A stretch of 64,000 bases of DNA from the NCBI RefSeq assembly GCF_900167905.1, contig NZ_FUYZ01000011.1, positions 57,179 through 121,178 on the forward strand. The letters run 5' to 3'. The position numbers were made by a program, and so were the translations under genes. This document shows positions 43,324-52,354 of this stretch, piece after piece (position 1 is the first letter of the stretch; every line of letters starts with the position of its first letter). The DNA is from Soonwooa buanensis. Its GTDB lineage: Bacteria > Bacteroidota > Bacteroidia > Flavobacteriales > Weeksellaceae. The notes beneath the pieces are model-generated. The model ran no database searches. It was not told where the DNA came from and saw only the letters and a program-made list of their open reading frames with translations.

Positions 43324-45456
43324 ATGAGGTTAATTATTACCAGCGCTGTTTTACTTTGTTCCAACTTTTTCATAGCTCAAGTAAAGCAAGATACCATCAA
43401 ATCAGAAAACATAGAAGCTGTAACAATTGTTGCGAAAAAACCAACTGTTGAGACTAAGGTTGACAGAACGGTTTTCAATGTGGCGGACAGTTCTATTCTA
43501 GCAGGTAATACGACTTGGGATGTCCTTCGAATGACGCCTTTGGTGAGCATCGATAACAATGATGTTGTAAAATCTGAAGGTGAAAATGTAACAGTCTATA
43601 TCAACGATAGAAAGTCTGTTTTTACAGGAAAAGAACTTAAAGAATATCTTAAATCACTTCCTGCAGATAATTTGATGAAAATCGAGGTGATCACCAATCC
43701 GTCTTCAAGATACGAAACGACAGGACAAGTTATTAATATCGTTCTTAAAAAGCGGGAAGACGAAGGCATCAAAGGAAGTGTAGCTTTTACTAATACTCAA
43801 AATACAAAGAATAGTCAATATTCTAATCTTAATCTTAACTATCACAAAAAGAATTTTACGCAAACTATAACAGGTAGTTATAACGATAATACTAATGTTT
43901 CGTCATTAAAAACTGAGAACAATCTTTTTCAAGATAACGAACAAAGATTAATCGACATGCAATCTGTCTATCATGGAAAAATGCCGTCGGTATCTTCGAC
44001 TTCGGAGTTAGAATTAAACGATAAAAATAACATCGGTGTTATTTTCGAGTATTTTCAGCATAAAAGTGATTCCGAAAATAATAGTGTCGGAAGTGTTTTC
44101 AAAAACGGAAATCCTTTTAACACGTATTCAATTAATCAAAATGAAGCTGCGAAATATTTGGTGCTGAATTCTAATTTGTTTTATAAATATTATGATAAAG
44201 AAAAAAACAGGATTTTTGATGTCAATGTAGGTTTTAATTACAACGGTGATCGTGGCGATAGACATTATTTGCGAAATCAATCTGATCTTGCAACGCCAGA
44301 ATACACGCGCGTTTTTGAAGATACGCAGATGCGAAATTATTACGTAAAATTAGATTACACACAGAATTTAGGATCAACAAATAACACTTTAGAAACTGGT
44401 GTTAAATTCGATTTTAATAACAATTATATGCCGATAGATTATTTCGGTTATTCGTCGGATATTTTGCGAAACAGATTTAGTTACAAAGATAATCTCAATG
44501 CGGTCTATGTCAATTATAGTACGAAATTTTTTGAAAAATTGGATGTACGTTTTGGGCTTCGTTACGAGTATATGACCTATAAGTTGCATCAAGAAAATGA
44601 CGACATCAAAAGGGATGAATCTTACGGAAAACTCATGCCAAATGCATTGATAAAATATACGGTAAGTCCTAATTTTAATGTGTCAACATCGTATAATTAC
44701 AGTATTTGGAGACCTTGGTATTCGGAGTTTAATCCTTTTGAATTACCAACGAGTGATGGTAATTTCTATCGCGGAAATATGGATCTAGTGCCGAATCCGA
44801 ATCATCGTTTTACAATGAAATTCGGGGTTTACAAAAAGTATTTCTTGTCGTTAGGTTACAGTTTTACGAATCAAGATTATTGGACAGATTATATCCCAGA
44901 AGGTAATAAGTTGGTATCATTTCCAAATAATTTTCTTGGAAAATCCGAGCGTTATTCGGTTAACTTGAATACTAACCAAACTTTCTTTAAAAATAAATTT
45001 AATGTTAATGTCACAGTTGGTATCAACTACCAAGATAATAGTGATTTCAACCACAGAAATAGTCTTAATACGAAAGATTACATCACCAATTTCTCTGGTT
45101 CTGCTAACTTCACCTACACCAATTTGTTTGATAAAAATATCAATATTTCTGGATGGGCTGGCGTCTACAGAAACAATAACGGGAACTCGATTGGGAATAC
45201 AACCAACGTATTCCATAATTTATCTGTTACCAAAATCTTTGATAAAATTGGTTTAGAAACGAGTTTACAATTAAATAACATTTTTTTGCGACCAGTATTT
45301 GACAGGACGACTTACAGTCAAGCGGGAACATTTAGAAACATAAATACTTCCGATTGGTACGGCGCTTCGTTAACGATTACCAAACGTTTCGGAAATCAAA
45401 AAGTTAAAGAAAATACCAAAACCGATGTTGAGAAAAACCAAGGCGGCGGAAAATAA
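43324..45456 (+). CDS. Outer-membrane beta-barrel protein (OMP_b-brl_3 / TonB-receptor-like)
   Basis: From ATG 43324 the product is 710 residues with signal peptide (LIITSAVLLCSNFFIAQ). A plug-like domain follows (about 35-135: EAVTIVAKKPTVETKVDRTV, VYINDRKSVFTGKEL, IEVITNPSSRYETTGQVINI), then a long amphipathic barrel typical of the family 14-strand OMP. No carboxypeptidase-like N-terminal extension and no SusD partner, so cargo is unknown. Upstream starts (43288) precede the signal peptide and are rejected. Confidence 0.87.
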   Translation: MRLIITSAVLLCSNFFIAQVKQDTIKSENIEAVTIVAKKPTVETKVDRTVFNVADSSILAGNTTWDVLRMTPLVSIDNNDVVKSEGENVTVYINDRKSVFTGKELKEYLKSLPADNLMKIEVITNPSSRYETTGQVINIVLKKREDEGIKGSVAFTNTQNTKNSQYSNLNLNYHKKNFTQTITGSYNDNTNVSSLKTENNLFQDNEQRLIDMQSVYHGKMPSVSSTSELELNDKNNIGVIFEYFQHKSDSENNSVGSVFKNGNPFNTYSINQNEAAKYLVLNSNLFYKYYDKEKNRIFDVNVGFNYNGDRGDRHYLRNQSDLATPEYTRVFEDTQMRNYYVKLDYTQNLGSTNNTLETGVKFDFNNNYMPIDYFGYSSDILRNRFSYKDNLNAVYVNYSTKFFEKLDVRFGLRYEYMTYKLHQENDDIKRDESYGKLMPNALIKYTVSPNFNVSTSYNYSIWRPWYSEFNPFELPTSDGNFYRGNMDLVPNPNHRFTMKFGVYKKYFLSLGYSFTNQDYWTDYIPEGNKLVSFPNNFLGKSERYSVNLNTNQTFFKNKFNVNVTVGINYQDNSDFNHRNSLNTKDYITNFSGSANFTYTNLFDKNINISGWAGVYRNNNGNSIGNTTNVFHNLSVTKIFDKIGLETSLQLNNIFLRPVFDRTTYSQAGTFRNINTSDWYGASLTITKRFGNQKVKENTKTDVEKNQGGGK

Positions 45457-45462
45457 TAATAG

Positions 45463-45494
45463 AAAACCTTTCAATGATTTTGGAAGGTTTTTTT
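45463..45494 (+). terminator. Intrinsic terminator
   Basis: AAAACCTTTC / GGAAGGTTTT (one wobble) and T run after the barrel gene. Confidence 0.8.
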
Positions 45495-45563
45495 ATTTAA
45501 GATAAATTAATTTTCATGTTTTAAAAATCTAACTTAGCTTTGTATCACTTAAAAGTAAATGAT

Positions 45564-47201
45564 ATGTTAAAACGTGTAGGAATTGCTGCTGCAATTGCAT
45601 TTTTAGGAATTTTTCAATCTTCTGCTCAAACAAAGTTGGAGCGTCCAAAATTGGTTGTAGGACTGGTAATTGACCAAATGCGTTGGGATTATCTTTACCG
45701 TTATCACGACAAATTTGGTGAAGATGGTTTCAAAAGAATGTTGAAACAAGGTTATTCTTTTAACAATGTGCTGATTCCGTATTTGCCGACTGTTACTGCG
45801 ATTGGTCATACAAGTATCTACACGGGTTCGGTGCCGTCAATTCATGGTATTGCGGGTAACGATTGGACCGATAAAGAAACTGGGAAAAGTGTTTATTGTA
45901 CAACAGATGCTGATTACAAAGGTGTTGGTACAACTTCTGACAAAATTGGAGCACATTCTCCAAGAAATTTATGGAGCACAACAATTACAGATCAATTGGG
46001 AATTGCAACCAATTTTCAATCGAAAGTTGTTGGCGTTTCTTTAAAAGATAGAGCATCTATTTTGCCAGCTGGACATAATCCGACTGGTGCTTTTTGGTTT
46101 GATGAGACGACTGGTAATTTTATTACAAGTACGTATTACATGCAAGATTTGCCAAGTTGGGTGAAGGATTTTAATTCTAAAAATTATGCATCCGAATTAG
46201 TTTCTAAAGGTTGGAATACCTTGTTGCCTATTAATCAATACTCCGAAAGTACGAGAGATGATGTACCTTGGGAAAGTCTTCTTGGCTCTGCGACCAAACC
46301 AGTTTTTCCGTACAATAATTTAGCGACAGACTACGAAAAAAAGAAAGGCGTTTTGAGAACGACACCTTTCGGAAATACTTATACATTAAAATTTGCTGAA
46401 GCAACTGTTGACGGTTATCAATTGGGTGCAGACGATATCACCGATTTTTTAGCCATTAATATCGCCTCTACAGATTATGTTGGACATGCTTTTGGACCAA
46501 ATTCTATCGAGGTTGAAGATACTTATTTAAGATTAGATAAGGATTTAGGAAACTTTTTCAAAATGTTGGACAAAAAAGTAGGGAAGGATAATTATTTAGT
46601 TTTCTTGTCTGCGGATCATGGTGGCGCGCATTCTGTTGGTTTTCTTGAAGAGAACAAAATGCCAACTGGCTTCTTTGGAGAAGGTTTAGAAAAATCTTTA
46701 AATGCAGATTTGGAGAAAAAATTTGGTGTTGCTAATTTAGTTTTGGCGGTAGATAATTATCAAGTTTATACCAATGATAAATTGATTTCTGAAAAAAATC
46801 TAGATTCTGAAGACATCAAAAAATACATTATTTCGAGTTTGAAGAAGCTACCAGAAATATTATATGCGGTTGACATGACAGAGATAGGAGAGTCGCCAAT
46901 CCCAGAACCAATCAAGACAAGAACTATTAATGGTTATAACTGGAAGCGAAGCGGCGATATCCAAATGGTGACCAAAGATGGTTATTTGGCTTATTATGCA
47001 AAAAAAGGAACAACGCACTCGGTTTGGAATTCTTACGATGCGCATATTCCGTTAATGTTTATGGGTTGGAAAGTGAAAAACGGCGAAAGCAATCGTCCTT
47101 ATTATATGACAGATATTGCACCGACTTTGGCTCAATTTTTAAAAATTGAAAACCCCAGCGGTAACATTGGACAACCAATTGTTGAAGTTTTAGGAAAATA
47201 G
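45564..47201 (+). CDS. pafA: PafA-type alkaline phosphatase
   Basis: 545 residues from ATG 45564 with signal peptide (GIAAAIAFLGIFQSSAQ). Alkaline phosphatase superfamily: GLVIDQMRWDYLYRY with a metal Asp (37), PTVTAIGHTSIYTGS with the nucleophile Thr78, and LSADHGGAHSVGF with metal Asp/His. Length and motifs match PafA of Chryseobacterium/Elizabethkingia, a periplasmic zinc phosphomonoesterase active on many phosphate monoesters, not repressed by phosphate product in studied members. An ATG further up at 45540 would precede the signal. Confidence 0.93.
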   Translation: MLKRVGIAAAIAFLGIFQSSAQTKLERPKLVVGLVIDQMRWDYLYRYHDKFGEDGFKRMLKQGYSFNNVLIPYLPTVTAIGHTSIYTGSVPSIHGIAGNDWTDKETGKSVYCTTDADYKGVGTTSDKIGAHSPRNLWSTTITDQLGIATNFQSKVVGVSLKDRASILPAGHNPTGAFWFDETTGNFITSTYYMQDLPSWVKDFNSKNYASELVSKGWNTLLPINQYSESTRDDVPWESLLGSATKPVFPYNNLATDYEKKKGVLRTTPFGNTYTLKFAEATVDGYQLGADDITDFLAINIASTDYVGHAFGPNSIEVEDTYLRLDKDLGNFFKMLDKKVGKDNYLVFLSADHGGAHSVGFLEENKMPTGFFGEGLEKSLNADLEKKFGVANLVLAVDNYQVYTNDKLISEKNLDSEDIKKYIISSLKKLPEILYAVDMTEIGESPIPEPIKTRTINGYNWKRSGDIQMVTKDGYLAYYAKKGTTHSVWNSYDAHIPLMFMGWKVKNGESNRPYYMTDIAPTLAQFLKIENPSGNIGQPIVEVLGK

Positions 47202-47292
47202 TTTTAAAAATTTTATGTTTGGTACAATATTTTCTAATAAGTTGCAGTTAAATAACAATTAAACTTTAAAAACAATATCAAATTTTAAACCT

Positions 47293-47799
47293 ATGAAAAA
47301 GATTTTATTCGCAGCATCAGCTGTATTATTAACTGTAGTTGTGTCATGTAAAAAAGAAAATAGCACTGTAGTAACAACAGATGGTGGTACAGATACAGTA
47401 GCAGTTGTACATACTGAAGAAACGACTGTACTTAGCGAAACTGAGGCTAAAGCTAAAGTTGATAAAGCGCAAGCAGATCTAGATGCGGCTATCAAAAAAG
47501 GTGATAAAGCAGCAGAAGAAACTGCTAGAAAAGCTTTAGCAGACGCTAACACAGCTTGGGATCAAACAAAAGCAGCGGTTAACTCTGCAGCACAAGATGT
47601 TAAAGATGGTGTAAACAACGCTGTTGACAAAACTAATGAAGCAGCAAAAGATGCTAAAGCTGATCTTAAAACAGCAGCTCAAGATGTTAAAGCTGATGTT
47701 AACAAAGCGGCACAAGACACTAAAGATGCTACTAAAAAAGCAGCAGGTGATGTTAAAGATGCTTATAACAAAACTTTAGAAAGCGCAAAAGCTAAATAA
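47293..47799 (+). CDS. LEA-like repeat lipoprotein
   Basis: 168 residues with lipoprotein signal (ILFAASAVLLTVVVSCKKE, Cys19). After a Thr/Val linker, residues 55-168 are Ala/Lys/Asp-rich with degenerate 11-residue repeats (AAQDVKDGVNNAVDKTN, AAKDAKADLKTAAQDVKADV, AAQDTKDATKKAAGD), the pattern of group 3 LEA-like or apolipophorin-like amphipathic helices. Such proteins can protect membranes under drying or stress; in this anchored form a periplasmic role is likely (inference). Strong terminator follows. Confidence 0.8.
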   Translation: MKKILFAASAVLLTVVVSCKKENSTVVTTDGGTDTVAVVHTEETTVLSETEAKAKVDKAQADLDAAIKKGDKAAEETARKALADANTAWDQTKAAVNSAAQDVKDGVNNAVDKTNEAAKDAKADLKTAAQDVKADVNKAAQDTKDATKKAAGDVKDAYNKTLESAKAK

Positions 47800-47823
47800 T
47801 ATTTTTAGTTTTTAAATAAATGA

Positions 47824-47852
47824 AACCGAAGATTGTTCTTCGGTTTTTTTTT
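47824..47852 (+). terminator. Intrinsic terminator
   Basis: AACCGAAGA-TTGT-TCTTCGGTT with a T9 run. Confidence 0.92.
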
Positions 47853-47972
47853 GTAATATATTCAAATTAAAAAAAGGGAAAGCTATCGATAGGCTAGATA
47901 AGCGTATTGGCTCCACGGCTATGTTTGTAAATTTTCGTTTTTAAATTTCATATTTTAGCGCAAAAATAAAAA

Positions 47973-48488
47973 ATGACTAAGAAGGACTTTTTTAGAATTG
48001 TTATCAAACTTTTTGTATTTTCAGCTTGTATCCAAACTTTTTTTAATGTTGTTAAAAATATACTAAATGTCTTGTCTTCTGGTATTACATCTGCGGATAC
48101 TTTCTTATACAGTGTAATCATCAATGTTTTGGTAATTATTGTTCTATTATTTTTCTTAAGATTTGTAGTGACTAAGCCGGATTTCATCATTAACTTTTTT
48201 AAGTTAGATAAAAATTTTGATGATGATAAAATAGTTATTGGAGATTTTAGCTCAGCGAAGTTGCTGAATCTTGGACTTTTTACAGTTGGAGTTTATTTCA
48301 TTATAACTAGTTTAGGTTCGTTGATTTCCAATTTGTATTTACTTTCTGGTGATTCGTCAGTGTTGCAAAATCCATATTTTAAAGATGTTTGGTCAAAACA
48401 AGAACTTATAACGTCGATTGTTAATATTATAATCGGATCAATATTGGTTGTTTATAGAAGGAATATTGCAGTGTATTTTGACAAATAA
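47973..48488 (+). CDS. Hypothetical four-TM membrane protein
   Basis: 171 residues, no family recognised. Hydrophobic segments around 8-28, 45-65 (VIINVLVIIVLLFFLRFVV), 93-115 (LLNLGLFTVGVYFIITSLGS) and 145-160 (SIVNIIIGSILVVYRRNIAV). Between TM2 and TM3 is a short acidic cytoplasmic loop. No neighbours in operon. Similar lone proteins are common in Flavobacteriia. Confidence 0.65.
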   Translation: MTKKDFFRIVIKLFVFSACIQTFFNVVKNILNVLSSGITSADTFLYSVIINVLVIIVLLFFLRFVVTKPDFIINFFKLDKNFDDDKIVIGDFSSAKLLNLGLFTVGVYFIITSLGSLISNLYLLSGDSSVLQNPYFKDVWSKQELITSIVNIIIGSILVVYRRNIAVYFDK

Positions 48489-48579
48489 TGTTGAGTTGTT
48501 GTTTTGAAATCAAATCGGGTAGGAGAGTGTTACTATATTAATCCCCAAACATTGAAATATTAACGAAAGGAATTAAATA

Positions 48580-48611
48580 AAAAAACCTTGAACGACAGTT
48601 CAAGGTTTTTT
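48580..48611 (-). terminator. Terminator of the first tRNA-Ser
   Basis: Perfect 14-base arms AAAAAACCTTGAAC / GTTCAAGGTTTTTT around GACA, 12 bases downstream of the tRNA 3' end on the minus strand. Confidence 0.9.
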
Positions 48612-48622
48612 GCGTTATAAAG

Positions 48623-48707
48623 CGGAGAGAGAGGGATTCGAACCCCCGGACCTGTTACAGTCAATAGTTTTCAAGACTACCGCAATCGACCACTCTGCCA
48701 TCTCTCC
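48623..48707 (-). tRNA. tRNA-Ser(UGA)
   Basis: 85-base class II tRNA: acceptor GGAGAGA / TCTCTCC, discriminator G, anticodon loop CTTGAAA giving UGA, a long variable arm and T arm GGGGG-TTCGAAT-CCCTC-type. Reads UCA. The 5' end is preceded by a leader hairpin AAAACA...TGTTTT. Second identical copy at 49029-49113. CCA is not encoded. Confidence 0.95.
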
Positions 48708-48740
48708 AAAACAGCGATGGTATCGTTGTTTTGAGTGGTG

Positions 48741-48772
48741 CAAATATATAAAGCTTTTACTTACTGACCAAA
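48741..48772 (-). promoter_or_regulatory. Promoter of the first tRNA-Ser
   Basis: On the minus strand TTTG (48769-48772), 20 bases, then TATATTTG (48741-48748): the full Bacteroidota -33/-7 consensus. Confidence 0.85.
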
Positions 48773-48821
48773 TTATTTTTAAGTTTTTTATTAAGTATTC
48801 AAATTATTAATGCAGTCGAAT

Positions 48822-48931
48822 GTTGCGCCCCAGATGGAACGGCCTGTTGGAGCTCGCGTTGCATGTTTTGGCAAAAGCTTTGGCGCAACGCAGCGACTAG
48901 TGACAGCTGGAAATGGCGTCCAAAATAAAAT
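48822..48931. repeat. GC-rich intergenic element, TGTTGGAGCTCG...CAGCGACT family
   Basis: Core TGTTGGAGCTCG (48845-48856) and CAGCGACT (48891-48898), with a GCGTTGC / GCAACGC hairpin between. Lies between the two tRNA-Ser genes. Shares its core with 27169-27310; a related but different element is in the rtcB leader. Confidence 0.65.
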
Positions 48932-48992
48932 GTTGATTACTATATTGAAAACAAACTATTGTCAATTTATAAATCTGAATAAAAGACATAAA

Positions 48993-49022
48993 AAAAGTCC
49001 CAAACTTTCGTTCGGGACTTTT
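48993..49022 (-). terminator. Terminator of the second tRNA-Ser
   Basis: AAAAGTCCC / GGGACTTTT with inner AAC/GTT pairs, seven bases downstream of the tRNA end. Unlike the tRNA and promoter, this differs from the first copy's terminator. Confidence 0.85.
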
Positions 49023-49028
49023 AGTAAG

Positions 49029-49113
49029 CGGAGAGAGAGGGATTCGAACCCCCGGACCTGTTACAGTCAATAGTTTTCAAGACTACCGCAATCGACCACT
49101 CTGCCATCTCTCC
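49029..49113 (-). tRNA. tRNA-Ser(UGA), second copy
   Basis: Same 85-base sequence as the copy at 48623-48707. Promoter and leader are also duplicated, with few differences, so this is a recent tandem duplication of the promoter-tRNA unit. Confidence 0.95.
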
Positions 49114-49146
49114 AAAACAGCTATGGTATCGTTGTTTTGAGTGGTG

Positions 49147-49178
49147 CAAATATATAAAGCTTTTATATATTGACCAAA
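49147..49178 (-). promoter_or_regulatory. Promoter of the second tRNA-Ser
   Basis: TTTG (49175-49178) and TATATTTG (49147-49154) on the minus strand, same spacing as in the first copy. Confidence 0.85.
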
Positions 49179-49323
49179 TTATTTTTTAAGTTTTTTGATG
49201 AAATTAAAATCCACGATTAACAAAATATTTTGGAATTAGTTATACTTTATTGAAAATTAATGCTTTGTAAATTTTAAGCTTAAAATATAATTTAAAAAAA
49301 ATAAATTTTCTGTAGTTTCAAAA

Positions 49324-49692
49324 TTAGTTTTTCGCAATGGATAATCCCATTAATACTGCAAAAAATCCTAAAATGACACTTAGTAAAATATAAGAAATAA
49401 GGGAAATGTAGTTTCCGTTTTGATAAAGCGTGACATTCTCCGCAGAAAAGGTTGAAAAGGTTGTAAAACCACCACAAAACCCAGTGATAAACAAGAATTT
49501 TAGTCCTGAATCTTGTTTAATAAAATAAGCTGAAAATAAGCCTATCAAAAAGCAACCAACCAAATTAATGACTAAAGTTGCAATGGGAAAGCCAGAAGTT
49601 TTGAAAAACTTCAAAGAAAAAAAAGAGATGAGATAACGCAAAATACTGCCTATCCCACCTCCTATGAATATTAAAACTAAGTTTTTTAACAT
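49324..49692 (-). CDS. crcB: Fluoride exporter CrcB/Fluc
   Basis: From ATG 49692 the product is 122 residues with four TM helices. GGGIGSILRYLISF, the conserved Asn segment LVINLVGCFLIG, and GFCGGFTTFSTFS with the paired Phe and central Thr/Ser are Fluc hallmarks. Exports fluoride as a dual-topology dimer. The start overlaps the trxB stop by one base (TAATG), so it is translated from the trxB mRNA. No fluoride riboswitch was seen. Confidence 0.94.
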   Translation of the reverse strand: MLKNLVLIFIGGGIGSILRYLISFFSLKFFKTSGFPIATLVINLVGCFLIGLFSAYFIKQDSGLKFLFITGFCGGFTTFSTFSAENVTLYQNGNYISLISYILLSVILGFFAVLMGLSIAKN

Positions 49693-50660
49693 TAGTCTTG
49701 TTCTACCCAAGTATGATTTTCGCCACTTAGTTCGCCGATGTATTTTTCTGCATCCATTGCCGCCATACAACCGCTACCAGCCGCTGTAATTGCTTGTCTG
49801 TAATGCGAATCTTGTACATCGCCTGCAGCAAAAACGCCTGGCAAATTGGTTACAGAAGATTTACCTTCTGTGATGATGTAACCATGCTCATCCAAATTAA
49901 TTTGTCCTTTAAAAACATCCGTATTTGGTTTGTGTCCAATCGCGATAAAAATACCATGAACTTCAATTTTTGATTGTTCTTGCGTTTGGTTATTAATTGC
50001 TACAGCTCTTTCTACCATTGAGTTTTCACCTTCGATAGCAATTAATTCATGATTGAATTTAACTTCAATATTTGGTGTTGACATCACACGATCCACCATT
50101 ACTTTTGACGCACGGAAATGATCTTTACGAACCAACATCGTCACTTTATTACAGATTTTAGACAAGTAAGTTGCTTCTTCCGCAGCCGTATCTCCTGCGC
50201 CTACTACAATAACGTCTTTTCCTCTATAGAAAAATCCGTCGCAAGTTGCACAAGCCGAAACCCCGCCACCAGCATATTTTTTCTCATCATCAAGCCCAAG
50301 ATATTTAGCAGCAGCACCAGTTGAGATGATTACCGTTTTTGCTAAGATATCGCGACTTCCAGTAGAAATCTTGTGTACGCCACCTCTTTCTTTAGCAAAG
50401 TCGACTTTCGAAATCATTTCGTAATGTACTTTGGTTTCAAATCTTTCTGCTTGCTTTTGCAATTGCATCATCATTTCTGGACCAGTAACGCCATCAGGAT
50501 AACCTGGGAAGTTTTCGACTTCTGTCGTCGTTGTCAACTGTCCGCCTGGCTCAAGTCCTGTGAATAATTCTGGTTTTAGGTTAGCTCTTGCAGCGTAAAT
50601 TGCCGCTGTGTAACCTGCAGGTCCTGACCCAACGATAACACAATCTAAAATGTTTTCCAT
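49692..50660 (-). CDS. trxB: Thioredoxin-disulfide reductase
   Basis: 322 residues. FAD-binding VGSGPAGYTAAIYAARA, redox-active CATC in SACATCDGFFYRG, NADPH-binding VVGAGDTAAEEATYLS, and the C-terminal FAAGDVQDSHYRQAITAAGSG. Reduces thioredoxin with NADPH in the cytosol. Upstream 190 bases hold no gene; downstream it is coupled to crcB. Confidence 0.97.
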   Translation of the reverse strand: MENILDCVIVGSGPAGYTAAIYAARANLKPELFTGLEPGGQLTTTTEVENFPGYPDGVTGPEMMMQLQKQAERFETKVHYEMISKVDFAKERGGVHKISTGSRDILAKTVIISTGAAAKYLGLDDEKKYAGGGVSACATCDGFFYRGKDVIVVGAGDTAAEEATYLSKICNKVTMLVRKDHFRASKVMVDRVMSTPNIEVKFNHELIAIEGENSMVERAVAINNQTQEQSKIEVHGIFIAIGHKPNTDVFKGQINLDEHGYIITEGKSSVTNLPGVFAAGDVQDSHYRQAITAAGSGCMAAMDAEKYIGELSGENHTWVEQD

Positions 50661-50852
50661 ATCTTTTTTCTCTTTTTTTTTAAAATTAAAGTTTCAAAAA
50701 TCGTAATTAATTTTAGTTCAAGCTAATTTTGACTAATTAATTTTTTCGATTTTGATGTTTATATAATCTTATCTATTTATGAAGCTTTTTTGTTTTAAAC
50801 CAGTTTTTGATAGTATTAAATAATTTAAAACCTTTAAAATCAAGTTATTAAA

Positions 50853-51887
50853 CTAATTTATTTTGATTTGGTCGATGTTTAAAATCTTAAAAGTCATTTC
50901 GACATAGATTTCATCATCTTCCATTTGACGTACGCCAAGACCTTTTGATTTTAAATCCATTTCGCGAATAACAGAAATAATTCTGGTCGCCAATTTTAAA
51001 GGATAAAAACGAGCTGCCTCTGCAAAATTCTGAATAGCATAAGGATTTACGCCAATTTCTTTTGCGATAACCGAAGGCGATTGCCCAATTAAAGTATGGT
51101 ACATTACCAAATCCGAGAAGAATTTATACAAAGCGCCAATCGACATTTGGATTGGGTTTGACTTTTTATTTTTGCCCATATAATAAGCAATTTTAAAAGC
51201 ACGTTCTTTATTTTTTGTTGCTAAAGCTTTTTGAAGTTCGAAGATGTTGTAGTCTTTGCTTATGCCGATATGTTCTTCAACAATTTTGTTATCGAGAACA
51301 TCGCCTTCTTTTAAAACTAGTTTCAGTTTGTTAAGTTCGTTCGCAATACGAGAAAGGTCGCTACCAAGATATTCCGCTAAAAGGAAACTAACATTAGGCG
51401 CAGCTTTGTAACCGAATTTTTCAATTTCAGATTGTATCCAAGTGGCTAATTGTGAGTCTTTTATTTTATCACTTAAGAATAAAAATTTCTTGGTTGTCAG
51501 TTCTTTACTAACTTTTTTGCGAGAGTCCAGTTTTTTGTGTTTGTGGGCAAAAACGAGAATTGTCGATTCAACTGGTGCATTGAGATAAGCCAAAAAAGCG
51601 TCGGATTCTGACTCTTCTAATTTGAGATCTTGTGCTTCTTTAACAATGATTAACTGCTTGTCGCCCATCATCGGATATTGTCTCGCCAAGGACAAAATCT
51701 CGCCATAATTGGTGTCTTTTCCGTATACAACGGTTTGGTTAAAAGCTTTTTCGTCTTCTTCCAAAACATCGTTTTCGAAATGTTTGGTCGCTACATCAAT
51801 ATAATAAGGCTCTTCGCCATGTAAGAAATATATTGGTAAAAACTCTTTATTTTTAATACTTTTGAGGACAATTTCTATATCTTTCAT
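50853..51887 (-). CDS. holA: DNA polymerase III delta subunit
   Basis: 344 residues, typical of HolA, the clamp-loader subunit that opens the beta clamp. PIYFLHGEEPYYIDVATKHFE at the N-terminus is the characteristic P-loop remnant region, ILVFAHKHKKLDSRKKVSKEL and the YLGSDLSRIANELNKLKL block follow, and the C-terminal collar domain has LYKFFSDLVMYHTL. Divergently transcribed from the HSDR_N protein with only eight bases between starts. Confidence 0.93.
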   Translation of the reverse strand: MKDIEIVLKSIKNKEFLPIYFLHGEEPYYIDVATKHFENDVLEEDEKAFNQTVVYGKDTNYGEILSLARQYPMMGDKQLIIVKEAQDLKLEESESDAFLAYLNAPVESTILVFAHKHKKLDSRKKVSKELTTKKFLFLSDKIKDSQLATWIQSEIEKFGYKAAPNVSFLLAEYLGSDLSRIANELNKLKLVLKEGDVLDNKIVEEHIGISKDYNIFELQKALATKNKERAFKIAYYMGKNKKSNPIQMSIGALYKFFSDLVMYHTLIGQSPSVIAKEIGVNPYAIQNFAEAARFYPLKLATRIISVIREMDLKSKGLGVRQMEDDEIYVEMTFKILNIDQIKIN

Positions 51888-51895
51888 CAGACTTT

Positions 51896-52330
51896 ATGCA
51901 ACTACCTAAACTAAACTTCAATACCGAATTTGACTTGAAAATCAAGCAAGACAAAGATACATTTTTTATTTATGATTCGGTGCGCAAGATGTGGTTGGTG
52001 TTGACGCCAGAAGAATGGGTGCGACAACATTGGGTTGCTTATTTTCTGAAAATTAAGAAGAAAAATGCGTCATCTCTTATTTTGGAACAAAAATTGGAAC
52101 TCAATTCTACAACCAAGCGTCTAGATATGCTGGTTACGCATCGTACAAAAGCCCAAATTTTAGTGGAATTGAAAGCGCCAAATATCAACTTGACCGAAAA
52201 GCAATTCGAACAAATTGCACGGTACAATTCTGTTATCCAAGCGCCAGAAATTATCTTGTCCAACGGCTTACATCACATTTTTGCAAAATATCTGGATGGG
52301 CAATATCGATTTGAAGCTTTTGAATTTTAA
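51896..52330 (+). CDS. HSDR_N-domain (type I restriction R N-terminal-like) protein
   Basis: 144 residues of the HSDR_N_2 family. KRLDMLVTH and ILVELKAPN are the D...ExK core of PD-(D/E)xK nuclease folds. Such genes sit beside holA in many Flavobacteriia and are not part of a restriction system; there is no HsdM/HsdS here. Possibly a DNA-repair or replication-associated nuclease (inference). Divergent promoter with holA. Confidence 0.88.
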   Translation: MQLPKLNFNTEFDLKIKQDKDTFFIYDSVRKMWLVLTPEEWVRQHWVAYFLKIKKKNASSLILEQKLELNSTTKRLDMLVTHRTKAQILVELKAPNINLTEKQFEQIARYNSVIQAPEIILSNGLHHIFAKYLDGQYRFEAFEF

Positions 52331-52354
52331 TTATCTTTAACAAAAACGCAGCAG

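Noticed and set aside
48610..48810. ORF reading through the tRNA-Ser in the opposite direction (REGFEPP motif), also 48810-49073
   Set aside because: The protein is only the antisense reading of the tRNA-Ser gene, a well-known false gene pattern.
51896..52330. Remnant of a type I restriction system
   Set aside because: Only the HSDR_N-like domain occurs, no HsdM/HsdS, and the position beside holA is a normal chromosomal arrangement.
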